DNA from: Sphingomonas koreensis | GTDB lineage: Bacteria; Pseudomonadota; Alphaproteobacteria; Sphingomonadales; Sphingomonadaceae | DNA: 64,000 nt | Direction: 5' to 3' | Assembly: GCF_002797435.1 (NCBI RefSeq) | Contig: NZ_PGEN01000001.1 | Location: 1,858,501 to 1,922,500 of the forward strand | Shown: one piece after another, positions 1 to 9,831 of the stretch | Layout of the letters: each line of letters begins with the position of its first letter | Numbering within the stretch: the stretch's first letter is position 1 | Program-made: the position numbers and the translations under genes | The notes under the pieces: generated by a model | The model's input: the letters and a program-made list of their open reading frames with translations, nothing else | What the model was told of the DNA's origin: nothing | Databases searched by the model: none

Positions 1-2052
1 CGTCATCGTCAACATCCTGCTGCACGACGCGATCCGTCAGCTGCGCGGCCAGCTCACGGCCGAGGAGCTCGGAGACGGGTTCGAGCAGGTCGTGACCGAC
101 TATCTCTACGACCTCGTAAAAACGTTCCAGTTCGTCGGCCGCCCCTCGGATACGATCCACCAGAACTATCCCCGGATCATCCGCGCGAGGGTCGATCAGT
201 GGGCCCGCCATCAAGACAACGCCCGATACGAGTCGCCGATCGCAAGACTCATCTGGGCATACATTGAGCACACCGCGCCGCGCTCGCCGATCGCCCCGTT
301 CGTCTACGCCGTTCCGGACGACGATGGAGAGGCGCTCGGTCACGCGGCGCTCGTGAGCGTCGTGGACCATGTGCGGACGGCCCTCGGCCACGTCGCAAGC
401 GGCAGCTTTGCTGATCGTTCCATAATCGAGCCGCATCGCTCGTCACCGATCAGGTGCAGCAGGCCGAGTTCTGGCTGGCCAAGTTCCCTAGCGCCGTCGT
501 CGCACGACTACGCGCCGAGATCGGCGAGCGCACGGCAACCCTGCTGCGGCTGATGGCGTTCGGCCGCTACCTGAACACGCGCATGGCTATCACCGTGGTT
601 ACTACCTCGCAGGAGGACTACGCCTTCGACATCTTCGAGGCGCTGAACACGACCGGTCAGCCACTGACCGCCTTCGAGACCTTTCGCCCCAAGGTGATCG
701 AGACGGAAGGCATCGCGCAGTTCCACTACACCGCCTCGGCAAGGCACCTCGCCACCATCGAGGCCTTCCTGGACCGATTCGACAAGGCCGACGACCGGCA
801 GAAGGCGACGAGCTCGATCCTCATCCCCTTCGCGCTCCTAGACAACGGCGGCCGTCTGGAGGCGCGCCTCGCCGCACAGCGCGCGTATCTCCGCACGACC
901 TACGAGAGGCTCCCCGACCTTGCCGCGAAGCGGTCGTTCACGAAGTCGCTGGCGACCACCTCGACGTTCCTGAAGAATGGCTGGCAGGCACCGGCTGGCG
1001 AGGTCGCCAATCCATCGCCCGGCGGCAAGCCGCTGAACGACCCGGAGGCAGGCTTCTGCTTCGAGGCCATGCGCTCGCTTAAGCACGACATCACTGTTGC
1101 GCCGATGGTTAGGTTCTACGCCGAAGCCGACGGTCAGCCCGGCACGCCGGCGACGCTCGCATACGAGGGTGCGATCAAGGCGATGACCGCATTCTCGATG
1201 ATGTGGCGCGCCGCGAAGGGTGGCACCGCGAGCATCGACAACCGCTATCGTACGCTCGTGTCCGGCGGCACTGACGCGCCTCACCCGCTCGTGCGCCGTC
1301 AGGCGGACGGCAGGCCAACGCGCATGCCGACGCTTGCGGAGCTGCAGTCCTCCCTGATGGCGATGCTAAAGCGAGCCAAGCTTGATACGAGGGAGGCCTG
1401 GGTCGCCGCCGCCGCTCAGCGGGCGATCTACAGCGAGAATGCGCTCGCGGCACGATTCCTGCTCCTCGTCGCGATGCACAACTCTGTCCCTGATGGCGAC
1501 ACTGGGCTGATCACTGGCGATGGGCGGGGGAATCTCGATCTGCTGACGCCCGCCGAGTGGTATTCCCGGACCACCGAGTCCATCGAGCACGTGGCGCCCC
1601 AGTCGAAGGGCAAGTCGGACTGGCCAGCAACGATCTACGACGACAGCCGCGTCGTGCACCAGATCGGCAACCTGCTGCTGTTGCCGCGGCTGGAGAACAA
1701 CGAGGGCGCCAATCATTCTTGGGAGCGAAAGCGCATGCTGCTCGGGATCTTCGCCGCGGAGGGGAAGGCACAGGCGCAGGAGCGGCTGACGGCGGCGCAG
1801 AAGAAGGGCATCACGCTCGGCAAGAAGGCGGAGGCGATCGCGCTTGAGAATCACGTCCTTCCGCTCTGCCGCAGCGCCGCCGGCTATGCGGGGGCTTGGG
1901 ATGCCGCCTTCATCTCGCTGCGGTCGCAGCGGCTTGCCGAATTGGCGTGGGACCGGATGGCCGGCTGGCTAGGCGCCAAGCCAGCCGACACCGGCGCGGG
2001 CGCCGGGGGAGGCGCTGCGGCCGGTGCGCAGGATGCCGCTCCTGCCGCATAG
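1..2052 (+). pseudogene. sspE: SspE-like DUF262/DUF1524 PT-sensing effector, frameshifted and 5'-truncated by the window
   Basis: Known SspE proteins join an N-terminal DUF262 NTPase to a C-terminal DUF1524 HNH nickase and act against phage DNA together with the SspABCD phosphorothioation genes. The window opens inside this gene. The upstream part reads in frame 2 from the window edge; the rest reads in frame 1 to the stop at 2052. A frame-1 TGA at 412-414 blocks read-through, and one missing base (or two extra) between about 413 and 435 would join the parts. The DUF1524 signature is intact: IEHVAPQ at 1582-1602 and IGNLLLLP at 1663-1686. The tail is Ala/Gly-rich. The name rests on the DUF1524 motifs plus the ssp genes next door. 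The DUF262 motif itself lies outside the window. Real decay and a sequencing error are both possible. Confidence 0.7.
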
Positions 2053-2062
2053 CACATCGCCA

Positions 2063-2753
2063 TCAATTTGCGGCGTCAATCGCTCGAAGTTCCCGGTGCG
2101 TCTCCCGGTGACAGTTGGCGCAGAGGCAGCGTAGCTCCTCCAACCATCTGCGATGGTCGGAGGCCATCTCAGCGAGCAGCGTCGCCGTCGCCTCGTGATG
2201 CACCTCGATGCAAGCCTCGCCTACGTCGGAGCCGAATCGCGACACCGGGTCCAACCCGTGCCGTTCGCAGAAGAGCCGCCCGTACTCCGCGCGGATCCCG
2301 CCCGCTTGGCAGCTGCGAGATCGGCCCCGCGCTCGCATCGCAATTGCAACGCCAATCGCGGTCGCCCCTCGCCGCAGCTGCGGTCCTCGAAGCTCGCGTA
2401 TGCCTGAACGTGTGATACGACCGCGCCCTTGGCCGCGATTACTTATCCACCACCACGAAGCACACGGAAGCAGGTGGCCTCTCGCCACCTCGGAAGTGTT
2501 CCGGCTGAACCGGGAAACCGAGCGCCTCGCTGGGGGCCACGCCGAAGGCCGCCGTCGGAGCTAGTCGGAGGTCGTTGAACAGGACGTCATATTCGGTCGA
2601 TGGACCGTTGCGCGGAAGCGAGTATCCGGCTGCCAGCCGTCGCGCCGCGGACAGGATGTACGAGCCGTTGATCGGCGCGAACAACTCCGATGCGAGCCGA
2701 TCGAGCAGCGACGGATACCGCGCGGTTAGGTCGTTCGACATCGATGCCGCCAA
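2063..2753 (-). pseudogene. ScoMcrA-like HNH endonuclease with two frameshifts
   Basis: The C-terminal piece carries an HNH/McrA core: a Cys after YGRLF, EVHH, then CANCHRETH. The N-terminal piece (start 2753 or 2741) has the TEYDVLFN, LAPTAAFG and PEHFRGGE pattern of the N-terminal head domain found in ScoMcrA-like type IV nucleases. Three reading frames are needed. The first ends at TAA 2439-2441. The middle one carries VSHVQAYASFEDR up to AAAKRAG. The last starts at about RAEYGRLF. One missing base near 2440 and one in the GGG run near 2293 would give a single protein of about 230 residues. The gene lies 45 bp behind sspA on the same strand and converges with the sspE-like gene. No sulfur-binding domain is recognisable between head and HNH. 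The frames could be sequencing error or decay. Confidence 0.6.
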
Positions 2754-2798
2754 TGAAGAACGTTGCGCGCAAGCCGATGCAGATTGTCGCGCAGCGCC

Positions 2799-4004
2799 TC
2801 AGACATGCTTGTCCGTCCGGATCGCCTCGATGGCCTCACCCAACGCCGCCATCGCTTCATCGATCTCAAAGTCGGTCGTGAACCGGCCTGTGCTGATTCG
2901 CACGGTCGCATCGCAATCCGCCGCGGAGAGACCGATGGCCCGGAGCACATGGCTCGGCTCAGGTATGCCCGAAGCGCAGGCAGAGCCTCGCGAGACGGCG
3001 AGTCCCGGCTGCAGCCGCGCCACAAGCCGCTCGGCATCGAGCCCGGGAAGAGTGATGCTGATGCAGCCCGGATGGCGTTCCGCTCCCGATCCGTTGATCC
3101 AGGCTCCGGAGTGCTTATCGAGAAGCGCCGCCTCGAGACGAGCGGTCCGCGCCCGCCAATGCCCGACCTCCTCCGCATCCGGCAACTCGCCACACGCGGC
3201 GCCCAGTCCAACGCAGAGCGGGACCGGCAGCGTACCCGGCCGAAGGCCATCCTCCTGCTCGCCGCCGAACATCAAAGGCGCAAGGCGCTGTCGAATCTCC
3301 CGCCGCACGAAAAGTGCGCCAACACCCTTCGGACCGCCCATCTTGTGGCCGGATACGCTCATCATGTCCGCCCCCAATTCGTGAGCGTCGATCGGCATCC
3401 ATCCGAGCGCCTGCGCCGCGTCGACGTGAAGCAGGGCGCCAGTCGCCGAGCACAGCCTCGCCACCTCCCCTACCGGCTGCACCGTGCCGATCTCGTTGTT
3501 TACAAGCATGATCGAGACTAGCAACGTGCGGCTATCGATGAGCGTCGACAGCGCGTCTAAGTCGACGACGCCCGCGGTCGTGACGGGCGCGACCACAACT
3601 TCGAAGCCACGGCGCTGTAGCTCGCGGGACGGCCCGAGCACGGCCTTGTGCTCGAGGGCGCTTACAATCACTCGTTGGCCTCCAGGCGCCGGCGCGATGC
3701 CGCAACCTAGAAGCGCAAGATTGTCGGCCTCCGTTGCGCCCGACACGAACACGATCTCATCGCCGTCCACGCACAGAGCCTTGGCGACCTCACCTCTCGC
3801 AGCATCCACGGCGTCGGCGGCACCCCAACCAGCGGCATGCTCCGATGAATGCGGGTTGGCGACGTGACACGCCATCGCGTCTGCCGTCGCGGCGATGGCC
3901 GCCGGATGCATGGTAGTGGACGCCTGATGGTCGAGATAAATCAGCCGAATACCCTCATACCGTTGAAAAATTACGTGCTGGCGGTTGTCACCAGCCGGAC
4001 CCAT
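2799..4004 (-). CDS. sspA: Cysteine desulfurase SspA/DndA type
   Basis: This PLP enzyme takes sulfur from cysteine as a persulfide and passes it to the DNA phosphorothioation machinery. The fold is a class V aminotransferase (NifS/IscS/DndA). Visible features are YLDHQASTT at the N-terminus, the ATEADNLAL segment, HVDAAQALG with the PLP-binding Asp, SGHKMGGPKG with the Schiff-base Lys, and GSACASG with the catalytic Cys. Start choice is difficult. ATG 4004 gives 401 aa with about 20 residues ahead of the usual LIYLD start; a CTG at 3942-3944 with GAGG 9 bases upstream would give the family-typical 381 aa. The gene is divergent from sspB, so the two share a very short control region. IscS-type housekeeping function is less likely in this context. 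Confidence 0.85.
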   Translation of the reverse strand: MGPAGDNRQHVIFQRYEGIRLIYLDHQASTTMHPAAIAATADAMACHVANPHSSEHAAGWGAADAVDAARGEVAKALCVDGDEIVFVSGATEADNLALLGCGIAPAPGGQRVIVSALEHKAVLGPSRELQRRGFEVVVAPVTTAGVVDLDALSTLIDSRTLLVSIMLVNNEIGTVQPVGEVARLCSATGALLHVDAAQALGWMPIDAHELGADMMSVSGHKMGGPKGVGALFVRREIRQRLAPLMFGGEQEDGLRPGTLPVPLCVGLGAACGELPDAEEVGHWRARTARLEAALLDKHSGAWINGSGAERHPGCISITLPGLDAERLVARLQPGLAVSRGSACASGIPEPSHVLRAIGLSAADCDATVRISTGRFTTDFEIDEAMAALGEAIEAIRTDKHV

Positions 4005-4047
4005 TGCTAGCCAAACTGGAGAAATTGTCCAGCGGTCAGGGATGCCA

Positions 4048-5025
4048 ATGCGAAGTCTGCTCGATCGGCCGGAAGCCATAGTTCAGTTTTCCGGTCACGA
4101 AACCTTCCCGTGCCGGTATGGCTGGCTGAAGAAAAGCTTCGACGGTCTACAAGAATTGGAAGGGCGCGGTGTTGATGAGGCACTCGCCGTCTTTAATCCA
4201 AACCACGCCATAGCCGATTTCGGAGTCGGCAAGAACATGGTCTCTTCCATGCGGCATTGGGCAATCGCCTGCGGCGTCCTCAATGCAACCGTCAAGGGAG
4301 GCCGAACGGAGACGCTCACGACTTCCAAACTCGGTAAACTGATCTTCGCTGGAGGAGACCCTTTTCTCGAGCAGCCCGCGTCGCTGTGGCTGCTCCACTG
4401 GCGCCTCGCAGCGCTGCCGGGACGCGCAACGGCCTGGTATTTCGCGTTCAACGAGTTCAACGACGCCATCTTCAATCGCGAGACGCTGGCCGCGCGCATC
4501 ATGGTCCGCGTCGACGAGTTACGCGAGATCGGCAGGTTAAGCGGGTCCCGCATCGCGCGCGCTACGGTGGACCGCGACGCCGAGTGCTTCGTCCGCACCT
4601 ACGTGAGCCGGGCCTCGCGCAAGGGCCTAACCGAGGACGGGCTAGAAAGTCCGTTCGCGGAGCTTGGCCTGATGACGCCGATCGCCGGTGGCGCGCTGCA
4701 GTTCAGGCGCGGGCCCAAGCCCTCGCTTCCCGACGAGGTGTTCGCATTTGCGCTCGTCGAGTTCTGGCAGCAGCTGTTCCCGACGCGAGGAACGCTCTCC
4801 ATTGAGACGATCGCGCACGAGCCGGGCTCGCCGGGACGCGTCTTCGTGATGGACGAGGAATCGCTGGTCGAGCGGCTAGAGAGGATCGCCGACGCGACCG
4901 CCGGCGCGCTCGCATGGGACGAGGGTGCGGGCCTGCGTCAGGTCTCCGCGCGCACCGACGTGACCTCGGTCTCGCCGCTCCGCCTAATTCAACCGCTCTA
5001 CGCACACTACTCGGAGGCAGCATGA
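4048..5025 (+). CDS. sspB: SspB-like DUF4007 protein of the PT modification operon
   Basis: This 325-residue protein has the DUF4007 signature at its start: QFSGHETFPCRYGWLKKSFD, then ADFGVGKNMVSSMRHWA and LTTSKLGKLIF. In characterised Ssp systems SspB is reported as the DNA-nicking component that opens the strand for sulfur insertion by SspC and SspD; the assignment here follows domain and gene order, not biochemistry. ATG 4048 has AGGG seven bases upstream; ATG 4042 is the alternative. The stop overlaps the sspC start by four bases (ATGA), so the two are translationally coupled. sspA diverges 43 bp or more upstream. I see no transmembrane segment. Confidence 0.75.
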   Translation: MRSLLDRPEAIVQFSGHETFPCRYGWLKKSFDGLQELEGRGVDEALAVFNPNHAIADFGVGKNMVSSMRHWAIACGVLNATVKGGRTETLTTSKLGKLIFAGGDPFLEQPASLWLLHWRLAALPGRATAWYFAFNEFNDAIFNRETLAARIMVRVDELREIGRLSGSRIARATVDRDAECFVRTYVSRASRKGLTEDGLESPFAELGLMTPIAGGALQFRRGPKPSLPDEVFAFALVEFWQQLFPTRGTLSIETIAHEPGSPGRVFVMDEESLVERLERIADATAGALAWDEGAGLRQVSARTDVTSVSPLRLIQPLYAHYSEAA

Positions 5026-8000
5026 CCATGATGCTCGCTGATCTGGTGTCGGTGCGCCGGCGCTTCCGGCGCTCGGTCCGCGTCGGCGCGGATGCAGGCG
5101 TCGCCGACATCGAGGGCTTCGTCTGCACCGCGACCGCCGCGCAGGCGATTGCGACAACTATCGACCATGTCGTCGGGCACGGTCACGGCGCCTTCACATG
5201 GACGGGCCCTTACGGCTGCGGGAAGTCGACGCTCGCCGTGGTGCTGGCCGCGGCCCTGGGGCAACCGGGCGATGTCCGGGACCGCGCGCTTGATACGCTG
5301 CCAACGGATCTGCGGAAGCGGTTGGGGCGCGACATGCGCTGGTCGGGCAGGGGCTGGCGCGTCGTGCCTGTGAACGGACGCCGGGCGGACGCGGCGAGCG
5401 TCATGGCGGAAGCCATCCCCGAGGCACGCCCGGCCGACGTGGTCCGCACGCTGGCCGAACTCGCGCGCAACGAGGCGTGCGGCGTGCTGGTGATTATCGA
5501 CGAGATGGGGAAGCTGCTCGAGCACGCCGCGACCGACGGTGGCGACACGTTCCTGTTCCAGGAGCTCGCCGAGGCCGCCTCGCGCTCTGACGGAAGGCTT
5601 ATCGTCATCGGCGTTCTGCACCAGGCGTTCGACGACTACGCCTACCGTCTCGCACGCGAGACCCGCGACGACTGGCTGAAGGTGCAAGGTCGCTTCGTTG
5701 ACATCGCGCTTTCTCCGACGGCCGAGGAGCAGGTCGAACTCCTATCGCGGGCGATCCAGTCGGGTCCGCGTTCGGACGATCCGCCGGCGATCGCCATCGT
5801 TGCCGAGACGCTCGCCCGCGGCCGTGAGGTTGGCGGTGTGGCGGCCCGCCTCGGCCGGTGCTGGCCGCTCAACCCGGTCGTCGCGTGTCTCCTTGGACCT
5901 CTCTCGCGCCGTCGGTTCGGTCAGAACCAGCGGAGTGTGTTCGGCTTCCTCGGGTCCGCCGAGCCAAACGGCTTCCAGGACTTCATCGCCACGACGACCA
6001 TCGACAGCGACAACCTCTACGACACTGACTGGCTCTGGAGGTACCTGCGCGCCAACCTCGAACCCTCGATTCTCGCCTCGCCGGATGGACACCGGTGGTC
6101 CATCGCTGTCGACGCGATCGAGCGCGTCGAGGAACGTGGCGGCGAGGGTGTCGAGCTATCTGTGCTGCGGACGGTTGCGCTGCTCGACCTCTTTCGCGAG
6201 CGGTCGGGACTGTCCGCAACCGCGGAGCTAGTCGCCGCCGCGCTCAGCCTTGACAGCGGGGTGGTGCAGGACGCGCTAGCATCGCTAGTTCGCCGGTCGG
6301 CCATAGTCTTCCGGCGGCACATTGGGGCGTACGCGATCTACGCGGGTTCGGACTTCGACATCGAGGCGGCAATTGACGAGGCCAAGGCCGAGATGGTCGC
6401 GTGCGACTACTCGCGGCTACGGGCCACCGGCGTGCTGACGCCCATCCTCGCGAAGCGTGAATATCACGACACCGGCGCGATGCGCTGGTTCGAGGTCGAT
6501 GTTGCCACGCTGGAGCAAGCCGAAGAGCGGGTCGCCGCCTGGAAGCCAGGCAACGGCGCTGCGGGTCTGTTCCTCCTGCTAGTGAACGAGGCGGGGGACG
6601 GTGCCGCGCGCGTACGCAAGGTGCGCAGCCGACTCATAGAGCTGATCGGCAACGCTTCGATCGCGTTCGGCATATCGACGGACAGCTACATGCTCCGGGA
6701 CCTGAGCCACGAGCTGGTAGCGCTCGAACGCGTGCAGACGACCAGGCCTGAGCTGAAGGGCGACGCCGTCGCCCGTCGCGAGGTGGCCAGCCGGCTCGCG
6801 CGCGTGGCAGGTGAACTGGAGGAGCGCCTTCGTTGCGGCCTGGCCACGACGGGCTGGCAGGTCCCGGCGATCAGTGACGAGGAACTCACAGGAACGGGCG
6901 CCGCCGGCCTTTCGTCGATCGCGTCGCGGATGGCGGCGGAACTCTACCCGAAGGCGCCACGCATTCGGAATGAGCTGCTGAACCGGTCGAAGCCGTCGTC
7001 GAACGCCATGGCCGCGATGCGCGCGCTCATGGTCGCAATGGCGGGACACGCCGACGAGCCACGGCTCGGGATCAAGGACTTTCCCGCAGAGGGAGGGCTT
7101 TACGCCTCGGTTCTTGAACGCACAGGGCTGCATCGCGAGATGACGACGGGTGACTTCGCCTTTGGTGCACCGGCCGAGGACGGGAATCACCGGCTGTCAA
7201 CGCTCTGGCAGGACGGGGTGCGCCTGCTCGAAAGGCGGGGAGCGGAAGGCCTCGGGCTCTCCGACTTGTTCGCGCTGTGGCGCGATCGGCCCTACGGTGT
7301 GAAAGATGGACTGCTGCCCGTACTCGGTCTCGCTTTCCTGCTCGCACAGCGGCACAGGACCTCGATCTACCTGGACGGAGTGTTCTGCTCCAGCGTGACC
7401 GACCTCCTGATCGACCGGCTTCTGCAGGATCCGGCTTCGGTGCGGCTTCGCGTCAGCGACATTAGCGAGCGCGACGGTCAGATCCTGCGAGGGATCGCCG
7501 ACCTCGTCGCGGAGCTCTCGGGCGATGTCGATGGCGCGAGCGCCGACCCGCTGTCGGTCGGCCGCCAATTGGTCGCCCTGGTGATGAACGCGCCTGCCTG
7601 GGTTCGGCGCACCGGCCGACTCTCACCGTCCGCCCTGCGCGTCCGCAACCTGGCCATCGCTGCGCACGATCCCAATAAGCTACTGCTCGACGACCTGCCG
7701 CGGATTGTGGGGGGCGATGCCAGTGTTGGCGACATCGTCGCCGAAATGCGGACCGGTCTCTCCGACCTCGCCGGCGCCTACGACGCGATGCTCGCCTCGC
7801 TCGCGGACATGCTGATCGCCGAGCTCCGCGTCCGCGGCGCCGGAGCTGCGGCGCTGCAGAGTCGCGCACAGGCCATCATGGGGATCACGGGCAACTACCG
7901 GCTCGACGCGTTCGCCGCCCGCCTGTCCACGTTCGACGGCAGCAGGGAGGCGATCGAGGGCATCGCAAGCCTGGCGGCCAACCGACCACCGCGCGATTGG

Positions 8001-8345
8001 GTCGACCGTGACGTCGACGCCGCGCGGATCGAGCTGGCGTCGCTCGCGCGCGAGTTTCTGCGAGCCGAAGGTCTTGCCCACGTGCAGGGGAGACGCGACG
8101 GCAGCTTCTCGTTTGCGCTCTACATGTCCGACCCCGAACATGGCGGGGTGACGACCCCCGAGGTCAGCATTGACGCCGACGAGCTGCAGGAAGCCCGCGC
8201 GCTTGCGACGCGGCTGCGCCACGTGATCGGGAAGGACAAGGTCTCGCGCGAGGTCGCGATCGCCGCGGCGGTCGAGCTCGCGGCCGCGCTCGCAGAGGGG
8301 GCGGACGAGACTGGGCCCACCCGCGCGGCGGGAGCCGCACGATGA
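5022..8345 (+). CDS. sspC: SspC-like large P-loop ATPase of the PT modification operon
   Basis: This is a 1107-residue ATP-binding protein. Walker A is GPYGCGKST at residues 62-70 and Walker B is LVIIDE at 156-161, followed by an AAA-like helicase/ATPase region and a long helical C-terminal half with no motif I recognise. In Ssp systems SspC supplies the ATPase activity that works with the SspB nickase and the SspD pyrophosphatase. The start ATG 5022 follows GGAGG after four bases; ATG 5028 or 5031 are possible. It overlaps sspB and sspD by four bases on each side, so the three genes form one coupled operon. BrxC of BREX is a distant alternative, but no pglZ or brxL is nearby. Confidence 0.75.
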   Translation: MTMMLADLVSVRRRFRRSVRVGADAGVADIEGFVCTATAAQAIATTIDHVVGHGHGAFTWTGPYGCGKSTLAVVLAAALGQPGDVRDRALDTLPTDLRKRLGRDMRWSGRGWRVVPVNGRRADAASVMAEAIPEARPADVVRTLAELARNEACGVLVIIDEMGKLLEHAATDGGDTFLFQELAEAASRSDGRLIVIGVLHQAFDDYAYRLARETRDDWLKVQGRFVDIALSPTAEEQVELLSRAIQSGPRSDDPPAIAIVAETLARGREVGGVAARLGRCWPLNPVVACLLGPLSRRRFGQNQRSVFGFLGSAEPNGFQDFIATTTIDSDNLYDTDWLWRYLRANLEPSILASPDGHRWSIAVDAIERVEERGGEGVELSVLRTVALLDLFRERSGLSATAELVAAALSLDSGVVQDALASLVRRSAIVFRRHIGAYAIYAGSDFDIEAAIDEAKAEMVACDYSRLRATGVLTPILAKREYHDTGAMRWFEVDVATLEQAEERVAAWKPGNGAAGLFLLLVNEAGDGAARVRKVRSRLIELIGNASIAFGISTDSYMLRDLSHELVALERVQTTRPELKGDAVARREVASRLARVAGELEERLRCGLATTGWQVPAISDEELTGTGAAGLSSIASRMAAELYPKAPRIRNELLNRSKPSSNAMAAMRALMVAMAGHADEPRLGIKDFPAEGGLYASVLERTGLHREMTTGDFAFGAPAEDGNHRLSTLWQDGVRLLERRGAEGLGLSDLFALWRDRPYGVKDGLLPVLGLAFLLAQRHRTSIYLDGVFCSSVTDLLIDRLLQDPASVRLRVSDISERDGQILRGIADLVAELSGDVDGASADPLSVGRQLVALVMNAPAWVRRTGRLSPSALRVRNLAIAAHDPNKLLLDDLPRIVGGDASVGDIVAEMRTGLSDLAGAYDAMLASLADMLIAELRVRGAGAAALQSRAQAIMGITGNYRLDAFAARLSTFDGSREAIEGIASLAANRPPRDWVDRDVDAARIELASLAREFLRAEGLAHVQGRRDGSFSFALYMSDPEHGGVTTPEVSIDADELQEARALATRLRHVIGKDKVSREVAIAAAVELAAALAEGADETGPTRAAGAAR

Positions 8346-9172
8346 GGGATCGTCACGTCCTCGGGCTGTCGGGCGGCCGCGACAGCGCAGCACTCGCCGT
8401 CCATATGGCGCAAACCCGACCCGACCTGGACATGGAGTACTTCTTTACCGATACGGGCAAGGAGCTTCCGGAGGTCTACGAATATCTCGGACGCCTCGAA
8501 GGATTTCTCGGACGTCCGATCGAGCGCCTCAACCCCGATCGGGACTTCGACTTCTGGCTGCGGCAATACAAGAGCTTCTTGCCAAGCCCGCGCACGCGCT
8601 GGTGCACCCGCCAGCTAAAGATCCGGCCCTTCGAGCAGTGGCTCTGGCCCGCCCTCGACAAAGGCGACCGAATCGTGAGCTACGTGGCCATCCGCTCGGA
8701 CGAAAACTACCGCGAGGGATACGCGTCAACCCATCCGAACCTATCGGTATCGCTGCCCTTTCGCGAGGCCGGCATCGACAAGGCGGGCGTGATCGACATG
8801 CTGGAAGCCAGCGGCCTCGGTCTGCCGAGTTACTACGAATGGCGGTCTCGCTCGGGCTGCACGTTCTGCTTCTTCCAGCAGAAGATCGAGTGGGTGCGGT
8901 TGATGGAGCGTCACCCGGACAGCTTCGCCGAGGCCCGCTCCTACGAGAAGAACGCGCTCGAGCACGGGTCGCCGTTCACGTGGAGCGCGGGCGAGAGCCT
9001 CGACGACCTCGCCCGGCCGGAGCGCGTTGCGCAGATCAAAGAGGACCACCGGAAGCGCGTCGAGCGCGCGGCGGCCAAGCGCCGGGTGAATCCACTTCGG
9101 CCGGAATCGGAGGGCCTGGATATCGACGAACTCTACGGGCAGGCCAAGGTCTGTCTCTCCTGCCACAAATAG
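8342..9172 (+). CDS. sspD: SspD/DndC-like ATP pyrophosphatase (PAPS-reductase family)
   Basis: This 276-residue N-type ATP pyrophosphatase is expected to adenylate the DNA backbone so that sulfur can replace a non-bridging oxygen. The PP-loop SGGRDS lies at residues 10-15. Cysteines at 88, 173, 176, 271 and 274 include two CxxC pairs (CTFC and CLSC) that fit a [4Fe-4S] cluster as in DndC. The start overlaps the sspC stop by four bases. After the stop there are about 120 bp without a clear hairpin before the lipoprotein gene, so the operon probably ends here. An assimilatory PAPS reductase is unlikely given the neighbours. Confidence 0.8.
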   Translation: MRDRHVLGLSGGRDSAALAVHMAQTRPDLDMEYFFTDTGKELPEVYEYLGRLEGFLGRPIERLNPDRDFDFWLRQYKSFLPSPRTRWCTRQLKIRPFEQWLWPALDKGDRIVSYVAIRSDENYREGYASTHPNLSVSLPFREAGIDKAGVIDMLEASGLGLPSYYEWRSRSGCTFCFFQQKIEWVRLMERHPDSFAEARSYEKNALEHGSPFTWSAGESLDDLARPERVAQIKEDHRKRVERAAAKRRVNPLRPESEGLDIDELYGQAKVCLSCHK

Positions 9173-9291
9173 ATGTGCTCGCGCGTATCCGACCTAGATA
9201 ACGGGACCTGGTGCTGATCGAAAGCGCTTGCCGCCTACGCTTCCAGACGGTTAGCCAACGTCGATCAGATATTGGGGGCCAGGTGTTGAAG

Positions 9292-9768
9292 ATGGGGGAA
9301 GCGCGGATCGCGGTGGGGTGCATCGTTGCGCTGATGACGGCGGCGTGTTCGAGCGAGAGTGAGAACAGCGCGACAGAAACCGCCGACAACGCGATTGTGC
9401 TGGAGTGCGATGGGCAGAGCACAGTCGGCGACAAGAAGGAGCCAGTCTCCTACCTGCTCAAGATCCATCCAGGCAACCAGTTCCAGACTTCGCTGCACTT
9501 CTATAGCGATCAGGAGAAGCGGTTCGTCTCTCCGTGCCAAGACAAGGGTTTCGAGTGCACCTTGAATGTCGGCGCTGACCTCATCAGCGAGGTAGGTCAG
9601 TTAATGAACAACGGTGCGGTCTCCACCCAGAAGACGACGGAGATCAACCGCAGGACCGGGACGATGCGAGTTGAGGTGTATAGCGGCCCGAACCTGCCAC
9701 AGATGACCCTTTTCGAAGGCACCTGCCAAAAGGGCGTGATGCCGCCGGAGGAAGCGTCGAAGTTCTAG
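9292..9768 (+). CDS. Predicted small lipoprotein, unknown function
   Basis: This is a 158-residue protein with a short charged start (MGEAR), a hydrophobic stretch and a Cys at residue 19 in the context MTAAC. That fits a type II signal peptide, though the lipobox is imperfect. The mature part holds four more cysteines (ECDGQ, SPCQD, FECTL, GTCQK), enough for two disulfides. GTG 9283 is an alternative start just upstream, with a G-rich stretch in front. I do not recognise the family. The gene sits between the PT modification operon and the PT-linked restriction operon, but nothing in its sequence ties it to defence. Confidence 0.65.
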   Translation: MGEARIAVGCIVALMTAACSSESENSATETADNAIVLECDGQSTVGDKKEPVSYLLKIHPGNQFQTSLHFYSDQEKRFVSPCQDKGFECTLNVGADLISEVGQLMNNGAVSTQKTTEINRRTGTMRVEVYSGPNLPQMTLFEGTCQKGVMPPEEASKF

Positions 9769-9831
9769 ATCGCGTAAGCGCCGTTGCATCGAACGCCAGC
9801 CTAGCGCATCGACGAGGACGGAGGAACAACC

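Noticed and set aside
5022..8345. BrxC of a BREX type 4 system (PAPS-reductase-like protein nearby)
   Set aside because: No pglZ or brxL is present. DUF4007, cysteine desulfurase and a DUF262/DUF1524 effector point to Ssp instead.
2799..9172. Classic dndABCDE operon
   Set aside because: No DndB- or DndE-like gene is seen beside the DndC-like gene, and DUF4007 plus the large ATPase match SspB and SspC better.
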